DNA from: Planctomycetia bacterium
GTDB lineage: Bacteria > Planctomycetota > Planctomycetia > Pirellulales > JACPPG01
Direction of reading: 5' to 3'
DNA: 64,000 nucleotides
Assembly: GCA_016191115.1 (NCBI GenBank)
Contig: JACPPG010000034.1
Location: forward strand, 48,765 to 112,764
Shown in pieces: positions 54,603 to 64,000 of this stretch. The translations under genes were made by a program, and so were the position numbers. Below the pieces are notes generated by a model, which was given only the letters and a program-made list of their open reading frames with translations, did not search any database and was not told the origin of the DNA. Within the stretch, counting starts at the first letter, position 1. Each line of letters opens with the position of its first letter.

Positions 54603-56708
54603 CTACTTCGGCCCTGGCGGCACGTACTCGCGCAGGAACGCGAAGATCTCCTTGTGCCAAAAAAGGCTGTTGGCCGGCTTCAGCACCCAGTGCCCCTCGT
54701 CGGGGAAGTTGATCATCCGCGACGGCACGCGCAGCCGCTTTAGCGTGGTGAACAACTGGTGCCCCTCGCTGATCGGGACACGGAAATCCAGGTCGTTGTG
54801 GATCACCAGCATCGGCGTCTTGAAGTTCTGGGCGAAGCGGTGCGGCGAGAACTTTTCGTACGACTCGCGGTTCACCCACGGCGCGCCGCCGTGCTCGAAC
54901 TCGTCGAACCACAGCTCGTCGGTCGTGGCGTACATGCTGTCGAAGTTGTAGACGCCGCAATGCGTCACCAGCGCCTTGAAGCGGTCGGTGTGCCCGGCGA
55001 ACCAGTTGATCATGTAGCCGCCGAACGACGCGCCGGCTGCCGCGATCCGGTCGCGGTCGATGTACGGCAGCTTCTCGAGGTAGTCCACGCCCGCCATCAG
55101 GTCCTCGTAAACCTTGCCGCCCCAGTCGCCGCTGATCTCGCCCGTGTACTTCTGGCCGAAGCCGGTGCTGCCGCGCGGATTGGGAAGCGCGATGACGTAA
55201 CCCTGCGCGGCCCACACCTGCGGGTTCCATCGAAAGCTCCACGCGTCCTCCCACGCCCCCTGCGGCCCGCCGTGAACGAGGTACACCAGCGGCCACTTCT
55301 TCGCCGGGTCGAAGCCCGACGGCTTCAAGATCCACATCTGCATTGGTGTGCCGCCGGCGCCCGGCACGTCGACGCTCTCCGGTTTCGGCAGGTCGAGATC
55401 GGCCAACAGCATGGCGTTGACCCGGCTGACGTTGGTGGCCTGGGCCGAGCGGTCGACGACCATCACCTCGGCCGGCTGCCGCATCGAGGCCTCGGTGCAG
55501 GCCAACAGCCTTCCGTCGTCGCTGCGCGAAAGCGCGGCGTGCGTATGACCTTTGAGGAACGTCGCCACCTTGGCATCGGCGACGCCCACGCGAAAGATCG
55601 GCGCCGCCGCCCGCTCTTCGGCGACGAAGAGCAGGCTCGCGCCGTCGGCCGTCCACAAGAACTGGTCGACTGAGCTGTCGAGCTCGCCCGTCAGGACGCG
55701 CGGCTTGCGGGCGGCGCTTTCGCCCGCCGCTTCGGCGATCACCAGCTCCCACTGGTCCGCCTCGAAGCCCGCCACCTTCTGCGCGCGATACGCCAAAAGC
55801 TTGCCGTCGGGCGAGAAGCGCGGGCAACTGTCGGCGGCCTGATTCGCAGCCGTCAGGTTCTCGGGCGTTCCCCCGGCGATCGGCACGCGCCAGATGTCGT
55901 AGTTGGTGCTCCACGCCTCGTCCCGCTCAGGCGGCGCGGTGTACACGAGGTATCGTCCATCCGGACTGAACGTGAAATCGTCACCGAGCGAGAACGTCGA
56001 GGACGTCGGGTAGCCGTCGCGGTCGCCGGGCGTCACGTCGCGCGGCTCGCCCCCTTCGGCCGGCATGACGAACAAGTGCTGCCGCTTGTCCTCGACCCAC
56101 GAGTCCCAATGGCGATAAAAGAGCCGCGTGAACGTGCGGGCTTTGACCGGGTTCTTGGCGGCTTCATCCGCGCGGCGGCGATTGGCCGCGTCGCTCTCGG
56201 CGTACGCCTTGGCGGAAAACTCCGGGTACACGGCCGAGACGAAGGCGATCCACCGCCCGTCGCGCGACCAGATGCCCGTGGCCGCCTCGGTGGCGATGGT
56301 GGTCAACTGCTTCGCCTCGCCGCCGGCCAGCTCGATCGTCCACAGTTGCGTCTCGCCTGTGCGGTTCGACTCGAACAGGATGCGTCGCCCGTCCGGACTC
56401 CACCGCGGATGGCGATCTTTCTTGGTCGTATTAGTAAGCTGCCGCGCCGCCCCGGCATCAGTCGGCGCCAGCCACAACGTCGACGAAGTGCTATTGGCCG
56501 CCAGATCGACGGTCGTGACGACGTACACCACCAGCTTCCCATCCGGGCTCAGCTGCGGATCAGAAACGCGCTTGAACTTGAAGAGGTCCTCAACCGTGAT
56601 GGGCCGCGTCTTGGTTTCGGCGGCTGCTGTTGGCAAGAAGGCCGCCAGCGAAGTGATGAGGGCAGCGGTCGCAAGAACAGTGAGCAGCGAATGGAACCGT
56701 GTGCGCAT
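54603..56708 (-). CDS. S9 family peptidase (acylaminoacyl-peptidase/DPP-like)
   Basis: The protein has 701 residues from ATG 56708, which opens a signal peptide (RTRFHSLLTVLATAALITS, then TAAAET). An N-terminal beta-propeller of WD40-like TolB repeats (DPQLSPDGKLVVYV, RHPRWSPDGRRILF) precedes the alpha/beta-hydrolase domain. The catalytic serine is in AAGASFGGYMINW near residue 565. The aspartate is in HNDLDFRVP and the histidine in DEGHWVLKP near the C-terminus. It is exported and probably removes N-terminal residues or dipeptides from peptides. No operon partner is evident. Confidence 0.94.
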   Translation of the reverse strand: MRTRFHSLLTVLATAALITSLAAFLPTAAAETKTRPITVEDLFKFKRVSDPQLSPDGKLVVYVVTTVDLAANSTSSTLWLAPTDAGAARQLTNTTKKDRHPRWSPDGRRILFESNRTGETQLWTIELAGGEAKQLTTIATEAATGIWSRDGRWIAFVSAVYPEFSAKAYAESDAANRRRADEAAKNPVKARTFTRLFYRHWDSWVEDKRQHLFVMPAEGGEPRDVTPGDRDGYPTSSTFSLGDDFTFSPDGRYLVYTAPPERDEAWSTNYDIWRVPIAGGTPENLTAANQAADSCPRFSPDGKLLAYRAQKVAGFEADQWELVIAEAAGESAARKPRVLTGELDSSVDQFLWTADGASLLFVAEERAAAPIFRVGVADAKVATFLKGHTHAALSRSDDGRLLACTEASMRQPAEVMVVDRSAQATNVSRVNAMLLADLDLPKPESVDVPGAGGTPMQMWILKPSGFDPAKKWPLVYLVHGGPQGAWEDAWSFRWNPQVWAAQGYVIALPNPRGSTGFGQKYTGEISGDWGGKVYEDLMAGVDYLEKLPYIDRDRIAAAGASFGGYMINWFAGHTDRFKALVTHCGVYNFDSMYATTDELWFDEFEHGGAPWVNRESYEKFSPHRFAQNFKTPMLVIHNDLDFRVPISEGHQLFTTLKRLRVPSRMINFPDEGHWVLKPANSLFWHKEIFAFLREYVPPGPK

Positions 56709-56885
56709 CGAGAATTTCCCCGCAGCAGAAAGTTGAGCCGGGCATATCCAGCCGCGGGCGCAGCCCGCAGGCATTCAACTATACGACGGCGCCGGCCCGA
56801 TAACAGGGGGGCCTTTTTCAAAGGCGCGAAGTAGAATGTCGTCGGCCTTCGACCCCCCGCGCGCAGACCCAGGAGGTTAAACCTT

Positions 56886-57458
56886 ATGTTCGTCGTCGAC
56901 CGGGACAAGCTTTCTTCCGAGCAGCGGGCAATGCTCGCTCTTTGGGAACAGCATCTGAAGGCCGAGTTCGAGGATAAAGATGCCGCCGCTTCGTGCGACA
57001 CGATGGTCGACACCCCTTATGTCAACCATGTGCCGGTGCTGACGGGCGGCGTCGGGCGGCGGCAACTGCGGCACTTCTATGGCACCTATTTCATCCCCAG
57101 CATGCCGGATGATGTCGAGCAGGCGCCGATCTCGCGAACCGTCGGCCACGACCGAATTGTCGACGAGTTCATCTTTTGTTGCACCCACACAACGCGGATG
57201 GACTGGCTCCTGCCCGGCGTCAAGCCGACGGGCCGACGGCTACGACTAGCGATGGTCGTGATCGTGCATTTTCAGAGCGGCAAAATCCACCACGAACACA
57301 TCCACTGGGACCAGGCCTCGGCCTTGGTGCAACTGGGATTGCTCGATCCGGCGCAGCTTCCGATCGCAGGCGCCGAAACCGCCCAAAAGCTGCTCGACCC
57401 GACCTCCGTGCCCTCAAACCAGTTGATGAAGCGCGCCATCAACGACGACATGCTGTAG
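56886..57458 (+). CDS. NTF2-like (SnoaL-type) protein
   Basis: The 190-residue protein starts at ATG 56886 with AGGAGG eight bases upstream. It has the pattern of the SnoaL-like NTF2 fold: helical start, a TMVDTPYVNHVPVLTGGVGRRQLRHFY core and a beta sheet ending VVIVHFQSGKIHHEHIHWDQAS (core HFQSGKIHHEHIHWD). Relatives are often annotated as nuclear transport factor 2 family or ester-cyclase-like proteins. No catalytic role can be assigned. It is a single gene between divergent S9 peptidase and convergent katG. Confidence 0.75.
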   Translation: MFVVDRDKLSSEQRAMLALWEQHLKAEFEDKDAAASCDTMVDTPYVNHVPVLTGGVGRRQLRHFYGTYFIPSMPDDVEQAPISRTVGHDRIVDEFIFCCTHTTRMDWLLPGVKPTGRRLRLAMVVIVHFQSGKIHHEHIHWDQASALVQLGLLDPAQLPIAGAETAQKLLDPTSVPSNQLMKRAINDDML

Positions 57459-57531
57459 CCGCGCGGCGGAGCCTGGTCCAATCGGCCGCTTGCCGCCCTG
57501 TCAGAGGCCCTCGAAGACGTTTTTGCCGCGA

Positions 57532-59724
<2,193 letters not shown>

Positions 59725-59736
59725 CTAGCGACGTAG

Positions 59737-59837
59737 GGATCGACCGAAAAATAACTTCTCCTCAACACCCTCGCCCCTTGCGGGACAGGGCACCCGTGAC
59801 GGGTCGGAGAATCAGGAAGTTATTTTTCGGTCGATCC
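59737..59837. mobile_element. 101-bp MITE-like element, copy 3, in the katG leader
   Basis: The ends are identical to those of copy 1. The flanks are TAG and AGA, so no 3-bp target duplication is visible here. It starts 25 bp upstream of the katG start codon. Confidence 0.88.
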
Positions 59838-59911
59838 AGACTGATCTCTCCCCGGCTCGAATCCTACCGCCAGCCGCCCGACGCGGCAACTGAGGGCAGA
59901 TTTGGGTCCGC

Positions 59912-60064
59912 GCCATTCTGTTTTTCAAAATGGCGAGGCGGGAAAATGGGACTGGCTCCGAGCATAAACAGCGCAAGTCCTTGCAGACGAACGTTGCGTC
60001 TCGGTGCCTGTCCCATTTTCCCGCCGGTGCGCCGCCGGCAAGCTTGAATCTGTGAACGGCCCTG
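59912..60064 (+). repeat. 134-bp structured dispersed repeat, copy 4, with extended tail
   Basis: The 15-bp inverted arms are perfect here: GCGGGAAAATGGGAC (59938-59952) and GTCCCATTTTCCCGC (60010-60024). After the common core (to 60045) it shares a further ~19 bp with copy 2. Confidence 0.9.
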
Positions 60065-60084
60065 AGGGTTGGGTCCGCATCCAC

Positions 60085-60100
60085 CGGTCGATGTGACCGA
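60085..60100. repeat. Small palindrome CGGTCGATGTGACCGA
   Basis: Perfect hairpin CGGTC-GATGT-GACCG; an identical 16-mer lies at 62789-62804. Both flank the same S9 peptidase gene. Confidence 0.5.
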
Positions 60101-60111
60101 CGCAGGTCCGT

Positions 60112-60267
60112 TCATCCCGCGGGTCCAAGAGCGGCGGCGCGATGACGGTCCGATCGAAGCACGCCGAACACGATCGCGCACGGGATCGCGATCGAGCACG
60201 CGATCTTGAACCAGATTGCGTAGGGGAGCATCGACAGATTGAAAACGAGAGCCGCCAGAATAACCAA
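60112..60267 (-). CDS. Possible small two-helix membrane protein directly after an S9 gene
   Basis: The frame after the S9 peptidase stop codon (60307-60309) stays open for 64 more codons in the same frame. It contains two clear hydrophobic segments (VGLVILAALVFNLSM and KIACSIAIPCAIVFGVL). The only in-frame start codons are a TTG at 60267 and a later ATG, both without a good ribosome-binding site. It could be a small gene, a readthrough extension, or the end of an interrupted gene. No family is recognised. Confidence 0.3.
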   Translation of the reverse strand: MVILAALVFNLSMLPYAIWFKIACSIAIPCAIVFGVLRSDRHRAAALGPAG

Positions 60268-60306
60268 CCCGACGGCCCGTCCGTTCCATTCAGGTTGATC
60301 CCCCCC

Positions 60307-62400
60307 TCAAGAATCTCGCGATCTAGTTTTTGCAAAGGGCGCCAGCCCGGGGATGAGTTCCCATCCGGCAGGGACCTGCAGGTTCGCCCCTTCGAAGTCG
60401 TCGGCTGCTGGCTCGAAGCGGCCGCCCAAATGCTTGTGCAGGAATCGCTCGGCGACCGCCCAAAAGGAGATCCAGCTTTCCAGTTGACGATAGTCGTGTC
60501 CCTCGTCAGGGTAGACGAGATAAGTCACGTCTTTGCCATGCTTCTCGAGTGCCGCAACGAAGAGATCGGAGTGTTGCTTGGGGACCACGACATCTTTACC
60601 GCCGTGCGTCACCAGCAGCGGGCTCGTCACCCGTTCGGCGGAGTGCAGCGGCGACTGGCGGCGCAACAGCTCGAGCCCGTCGGGAGTCCGGGGATCGCCC
60701 ACGCGCTGTGCTGAGTCGCGCCACAACAGGCTCGTGCGGCGCGCAAACAGCTCCAGGTCCGACAGCCCATACATGGCCACCCCGCAGGCAAATTCGTCCG
60801 GGTAGAAGGCCAGCGTGGCGAACGTTGAGAACCCACCGAAGGACCAGCCCCAGATGCCGATTTTCTCGCGTTGGGCGATGCCCTGGTCGACGGCCCAGTG
60901 GGCCACTTCGACGAGGTCCTGCTGCGACTTCCCTCCCCACTCGCGCCAGCCTTGCTCCATGAACGACTTGCCAAAACCTCCGGCGCCGCGGAACTCGACG
61001 CGCAGCGCCGCGTAGCCGCGGTTTGCCAACAGTTGCAGGCAGCGGTTGGTAAGCCAACTGTCCCACGGGTAGGCCGCGTCGGGACCACCGTGGACGAATA
61101 ATAGCGTCGGCAGCGGCGCGTCGGGCAAACCGTCGCCGTTGCCGTCGGTTCCCGGAGGCAAATAGAGATGGCATGGCAGCCGCAGGCCGTCTCGCGTGGT
61201 GGCCACACGCGCGACCCGCTTGGCCAGCGGAAATCGATCGAGCGCGCGTTGTGCCGAAAAGAGCGGCTCGATGGTGCGCCGAGACCGCTGGTACACGTGA
61301 TATCGCACTGGTCCGCCGTCGAGGGGAGCGACCAGCCATGCGCGATCCTGGGCGCTGATCCCGACCGTGCCAACCGGTCCGCCAAAGCGTTTTTCGAGCA
61401 ACGCAAAGTCGCTCCGCACCGACTCGTCGATCACGTAGCGGCGGAGGTGGTCGAATTGCGCGGTGGCGGCCAGCACACGACCCGTCACCCGATCGACAAC
61501 CGCTATGGGACGGATATCGGCATCGGCGTCGGTGGCCAGGACGGTTTCGCGCCCGGTCGCCAGCTCAACGGCCAGCAGTGCGGACTTGTCGCGGCCCGTG
61601 TTGTCGACCAGATACAGAACGTCGCCGACCGCATCAACGCCGACGACCCCTTGGACGCCGGAACGATCGATGTCGAGCGTTCGCAAGGGCACCCACTTGT
61701 CGTCGTCGGCGCGGCGCAGCAGCTCGAGGGTTCCGTCGGGCCCCAACTTCTCCGCGACGCGCGGCCGGTAGCTCGCGTCGAAGTGCATGGTGCGGAACTC
61801 CGTCCGTTCCATGACGAGCACTTTTTCCGCGGTGACCAGATCGATCTTCCACAGGTCGTGAACCCGCGGATCGCGATCATTTAGCGCAACGAGCGCCTGC
61901 CCCGCTAGCTCGCCGCTCAGTCGCTCGAGTCGCGCACTGACGCCGCGAATGGGCGTCAGGTCGATCGGTGTTGCGCCCGAAGCATCGCAACTCGACAGCC
62001 GCACGCCGTCGCGGACCTGCTGTTGCACGAGTAACCGCTCTCCGTCGGCCGACCACCAGAGACCCAAGGGTTGTCCGTCATCGAGCAGCGCGACACGAGT
62101 TCGCGCTTCCGGATCGTCCGCGGGCGCCACCCAGGCCGATCGCTTCGCATCCTGAACCTCGATGTAGGCGATCCGCTCCCCGCCCGGGCTCAGCACAGCG
62201 ACCGGCCGGTCCGCGTCAGCGAACAGAGCGCGGCGTGGGATCAGAGTTGTTTCCGCGCTCACTTGCGCGGAACCAAGAACCACCAGGCAGACGACGACCG
62301 CGGCGCGACGCACCCTTGCGCGAAGGCTTCGCGACGGCAGGCCGTTCGTCCCGCGCAGCGGGCGACACAAGCGCAAACGTCTCTCAGCTCGTACGATCAT
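60307..62400 (-). CDS. S9 family prolyl oligopeptidase-like peptidase
   Basis: The protein has 697 residues from ATG 62400, which has GGAGGA four bases upstream; ATG 62412 is the in-frame alternative. The N-terminal region is basic followed by a hydrophobic segment (AAVVVCLVVLGSAQVSAE), so the protein is exported. A beta-propeller (LSPGGERIAYIEV) is followed by the hydrolase domain. The oxyanion-side motif is LLFVHGGPDAAYPW, the nucleophile is GIWGWSFGGFSTFA near residue 545, with aspartate in THGGKDVVVP and histidine in DEGHDYRQ. It differs clearly from the other S9 protein in the window, so this is not a recent duplication. Confidence 0.93.
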   Translation of the reverse strand: MIVRAERRLRLCRPLRGTNGLPSRSLRARVRRAAVVVCLVVLGSAQVSAETTLIPRRALFADADRPVAVLSPGGERIAYIEVQDAKRSAWVAPADDPEARTRVALLDDGQPLGLWWSADGERLLVQQQVRDGVRLSSCDASGATPIDLTPIRGVSARLERLSGELAGQALVALNDRDPRVHDLWKIDLVTAEKVLVMERTEFRTMHFDASYRPRVAEKLGPDGTLELLRRADDDKWVPLRTLDIDRSGVQGVVGVDAVGDVLYLVDNTGRDKSALLAVELATGRETVLATDADADIRPIAVVDRVTGRVLAATAQFDHLRRYVIDESVRSDFALLEKRFGGPVGTVGISAQDRAWLVAPLDGGPVRYHVYQRSRRTIEPLFSAQRALDRFPLAKRVARVATTRDGLRLPCHLYLPPGTDGNGDGLPDAPLPTLLFVHGGPDAAYPWDSWLTNRCLQLLANRGYAALRVEFRGAGGFGKSFMEQGWREWGGKSQQDLVEVAHWAVDQGIAQREKIGIWGWSFGGFSTFATLAFYPDEFACGVAMYGLSDLELFARRTSLLWRDSAQRVGDPRTPDGLELLRRQSPLHSAERVTSPLLVTHGGKDVVVPKQHSDLFVAALEKHGKDVTYLVYPDEGHDYRQLESWISFWAVAERFLHKHLGGRFEPAADDFEGANLQVPAGWELIPGLAPFAKTRSRDS

Positions 62401-62857
62401 CGATTCCTCCATCCTCGCGGCTTTTCATCATCGCGCGCAATAAGGCCGCCACGCGGACTGACATCTGACGGTAACCGGCAACCGCGCTGCTGGCAATCCC
62501 GCGATTCAGCAGCTCCGGTCGCGCGGCGCCCTTCCGCCCGCTGGTCTCGTGCCACTCCTCTGAAGCGTGACGCCTGACGAAGTGCCAATCCCGAATCCCT
62601 AACCCTAACCCCTAGCCCCGGCAGCCGGGTCGGCTGCCACGACGCGGTCGCGCTCGCGACGGCCGGGTCTCATGGAGTCACGCTGGCAACATATCCGAAT
62701 TCAACTCGCGGGCAAGAGTGCCTCCCGTCGCTCGCTGCGGCCTGCGCGAGCGGGTCTCTTTGCAATGTACGGCCGAGACAGCGCGCGTCGGTCGATGTGA
62801 CCGAAGCGCTAACGCCGCCGCTCCGTAATGCAAGCATGTTCGCTCCCGCTAACTCCG
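62401..62857. other. Intergenic region with telomere-like tract and hairpins
   Basis: Contains the C-rich tract at 62589-62620, then a perfect hairpin GGCAGCC-GGGTC-GGCTGCC (62620-62638), and the palindrome CGGTCGATGTGACCGA (62789-62804). No gene is seen. Confidence 0.55.
62589..62620. repeat. Telomere-like C-rich/G-rich tract
   Basis: The plus strand contains CCCTAACCCTAACCCCTAG. On the minus strand this gives at least four G-runs of three or more, a G-quadruplex pattern, in the leader region of the S9 gene transcribed from that strand. Confidence 0.65.
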
Positions 62858-63712
62858 CTAATCCAGAATGTCCGCAGCAGAGAGGTTCAGGGCTTCCAGA
62901 GCCGATGTCAGCGCGTCGTAGGCATCGGGGGTCGTCGCCCCTAATCCTACGACGCCGCCCCAAAACGTCCCCAGCGCATCCTTTCCATCCGCCGTCTTCC
63001 CGGCAGCAACCAGCGCCTCTGTTACGACTTTTCTCAGCGCAGTGTCGGACGAGCGCAAGGCGATCGGATCACTCGGAATCGGCGCAGACCGCAACAGCCG
63101 CACAAGACACGCGTCCGCATCGCCATATCCATATTGGTTGCCGAGATCCGCGATGGCGCCATCGTGACCTGCACCGAGGTCCACCATGCCCTCGTAGACC
63201 GCTTTCGCGACCTTCTCATGACCACCGGCGAAAGACACACTTGCGAAGGCAGAGAGCGGATGCAGCCCTTTCGCACGAAGCTCATTTGCCGGGACTAAGA
63301 AGTTCGAAGTCGACACCTTCGCCCCAAATGCAATCGTTCGGCCTTTCGCCTGGGCGAGTTCTCGAATCGCTGTTCTCTTGTGCGTATACACTTGCGCGTA
63401 ATAGACGACGCCTACTTTGCCATCGATGACACGTTGCGCGACCGCGATTGACTGCACTGCGGAGTCACCAGCGTGCGCAAATACGTAACCGAGAGGGTTC
63501 ATAAGCGCCAAGTCCGCAGCGCCACCAACCAACTGTTCAATCTGCGCCGGGACCTCTAATGGCGCGAGGACCGTAACGGTGGCGCCGGCGGACGCGCGCA
63601 CGAGCTCACGCTCTAGGATTTGAGCGAAACGTCTTATCTGTTGGTCAAGGTACTGAGCCGTGACGTTCTGAGTAATCCACGGATAGTAAGATAGACGAAT
63701 CGCAATTGGCAT
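62858..63712 (-). CDS. PhnD-like phosphate/phosphonate-type periplasmic-binding-fold protein
   Basis: The protein has 284 residues from ATG 63712, preceded by AAGAGG; upstream in-frame codons do not fit. It has the PhnD/SsuA-like binding fold: AIRLSYYPWITQNVT at the start, VTVLAPLEVPAQIEQLVGGAADLALMNP (core GGAADLALMNPLGYV), the mid-protein GRTIAFGAKVSTSNFLVP and AGGHEKVAKAVYEGMVDLGAG. These domains bind phosphonate, phosphite or other oxyanions for ABC import. No signal peptide or lipobox is visible and no ABC permease or ATPase gene is adjacent, so it may be a cytoplasmic or orphan sensor. Ligand unknown. Confidence 0.82.
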   Translation of the reverse strand: MPIAIRLSYYPWITQNVTAQYLDQQIRRFAQILERELVRASAGATVTVLAPLEVPAQIEQLVGGAADLALMNPLGYVFAHAGDSAVQSIAVAQRVIDGKVGVVYYAQVYTHKRTAIRELAQAKGRTIAFGAKVSTSNFLVPANELRAKGLHPLSAFASVSFAGGHEKVAKAVYEGMVDLGAGHDGAIADLGNQYGYGDADACLVRLLRSAPIPSDPIALRSSDTALRKVVTEALVAAGKTADGKDALGTFWGGVVGLGATTPDAYDALTSALEALNLSAADILD

Positions 63713-63904
63713 GGCGAACCTCTTTAGCACGAACAACCGAGACGGTTCTATAGCCGTTCGTCGCAGCGGCCACACAGTCTGTTCGGCGTTCGTCCGAGAT
63801 TCTGACGGTTGACTTGAAGCGAAGCAAGCACTTCGGCCGTACCTCGATCGGACGCGCCGACGAGCTATAACCGAAAGTTGTGGATGAGATGAGTTGAAAA
63901 AGGC

Positions 63905-63961
63905 GGCGTACTTGGGTTTGAATTTGGTTTAGTCACAAAGCCAATTCCCCAGGAGTACGCC
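63905..63961 (+). promoter_or_regulatory. Hairpin sequestering the ribosome-binding site of the last gene
   Basis: GGCGTACT (63905-63912) pairs with AGTACGCC (63954-63961), extended by TGGG/CCCA and GAATT/AATTC. The AGGAG at 63951-63955 lies in the bulge and 3' arm, nine bases before the ATG at 63965. Confidence 0.5.
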
Positions 63962-63964
63962 ACC

Positions 63965-64000
63965 ATGGCCGAGCGTATCAATTCGACGCTGTCCTTGCCA
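63965..64000 (+). CDS. Start of a gene cut by the window edge
   Basis: ATG 63965 follows AGGAG by nine bases and begins MAERINSTLSLP before the sequence ends. Only 12 codons are available, so no function can be given. Confidence 0.45.
   Translation, partial: MAERINSTLSLP

Noticed and set aside
59864..60289. Minus-strand frames starting with ATG 60289 or 60335
   Set aside because: They run through the dispersed repeat and give Arg/Ser-rich peptides; the hydrophobic frame described separately is a better candidate.

Overview
The window is high-GC bacterial DNA from a planctomycete, most likely of the Pirellulales type. The diagnostic content is a DUF1501 protein beside a PSCyt1/DUF1549/DUF1553 cytochrome protein, a PEP-CTERM protein, an ECF sigma factor beside a membrane serine/threonine kinase, an S46 peptidase, two S9 peptidases, a selenodomain radical-SAM (ArsS) operon, and envelope genes lpxD, lpxI, rseP and dxr. 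No rRNA, tRNA, CRISPR array, phage genes or intact transposase were seen.

Layout. 1-8.7 kb: the 3' part of an OPT-family transporter gene and an S46 peptidase on the plus strand, facing a minus-strand unit of an enolase-superfamily enzyme, the PSCyt/DUF1553 protein and the DUF1501 protein. 8.8-15.2 kb: a complete leader-peptide attenuator (promoter, 45-codon leader with a Val/Ile run, antiterminator, terminator), then citramalate synthase, valyl-tRNA synthetase and a membrane protein. 15.5-24 kb: a ComM/YifB ATPase, a small secreted or anchored protein, a Gfo/Idh/MocA oxidoreductase, an acyl-CoA dehydrogenase, a PEP-CTERM protein with a structured leader and strong terminator, and a membrane TPR protein. 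24-28.4 kb: a nitronate monooxygenase-like protein, then an ECF sigma factor diverging from the kinase. 28.7-35.1 kb: a minus-strand envelope and isoprenoid block transcribed dxr, rseP, HAD phosphatase, lpxD, lpxI. 35.8-37.9 kb: ftsH. 38.0-42.9 kb: a tight minus-strand operon of cytochrome P460-like protein, GT2, GT-C glycosyltransferase, ArsS and a TIGR04282-type transferase. 43.4-48.2 kb: a response regulator and sdhCAB. 48.6-54.2 kb: a 58-codon gene, an EF-G, a CPBP-type membrane protease-like protein and a membrane MutS-like ATPase. 54.6-64 kb: two S9 peptidases, an NTF2-like protein, katG, a PhnD-like binding protein, and the first codons of a gene leaving the window.

Noncoding repeats are prominent. 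There are four copies of a ~134-bp structured element with 15-bp inverted arms, three copies of a 101-bp MITE-like element with 22-bp terminal inverted repeats, three telomere-like G-rich tracts, and several short palindrome families. Some copies form gene ends or 5' leaders: the HAD C-terminus, the nitronate monooxygenase C-terminus and the katG leader.

The best single discovery is the attenuator before citramalate synthase (8960-9211). Every part can be read from the sequence, and the antiterminator arm overlaps the leader stop codon. The arsS/P460/glycosyltransferase operon is the strongest candidate for an under-described pathway.
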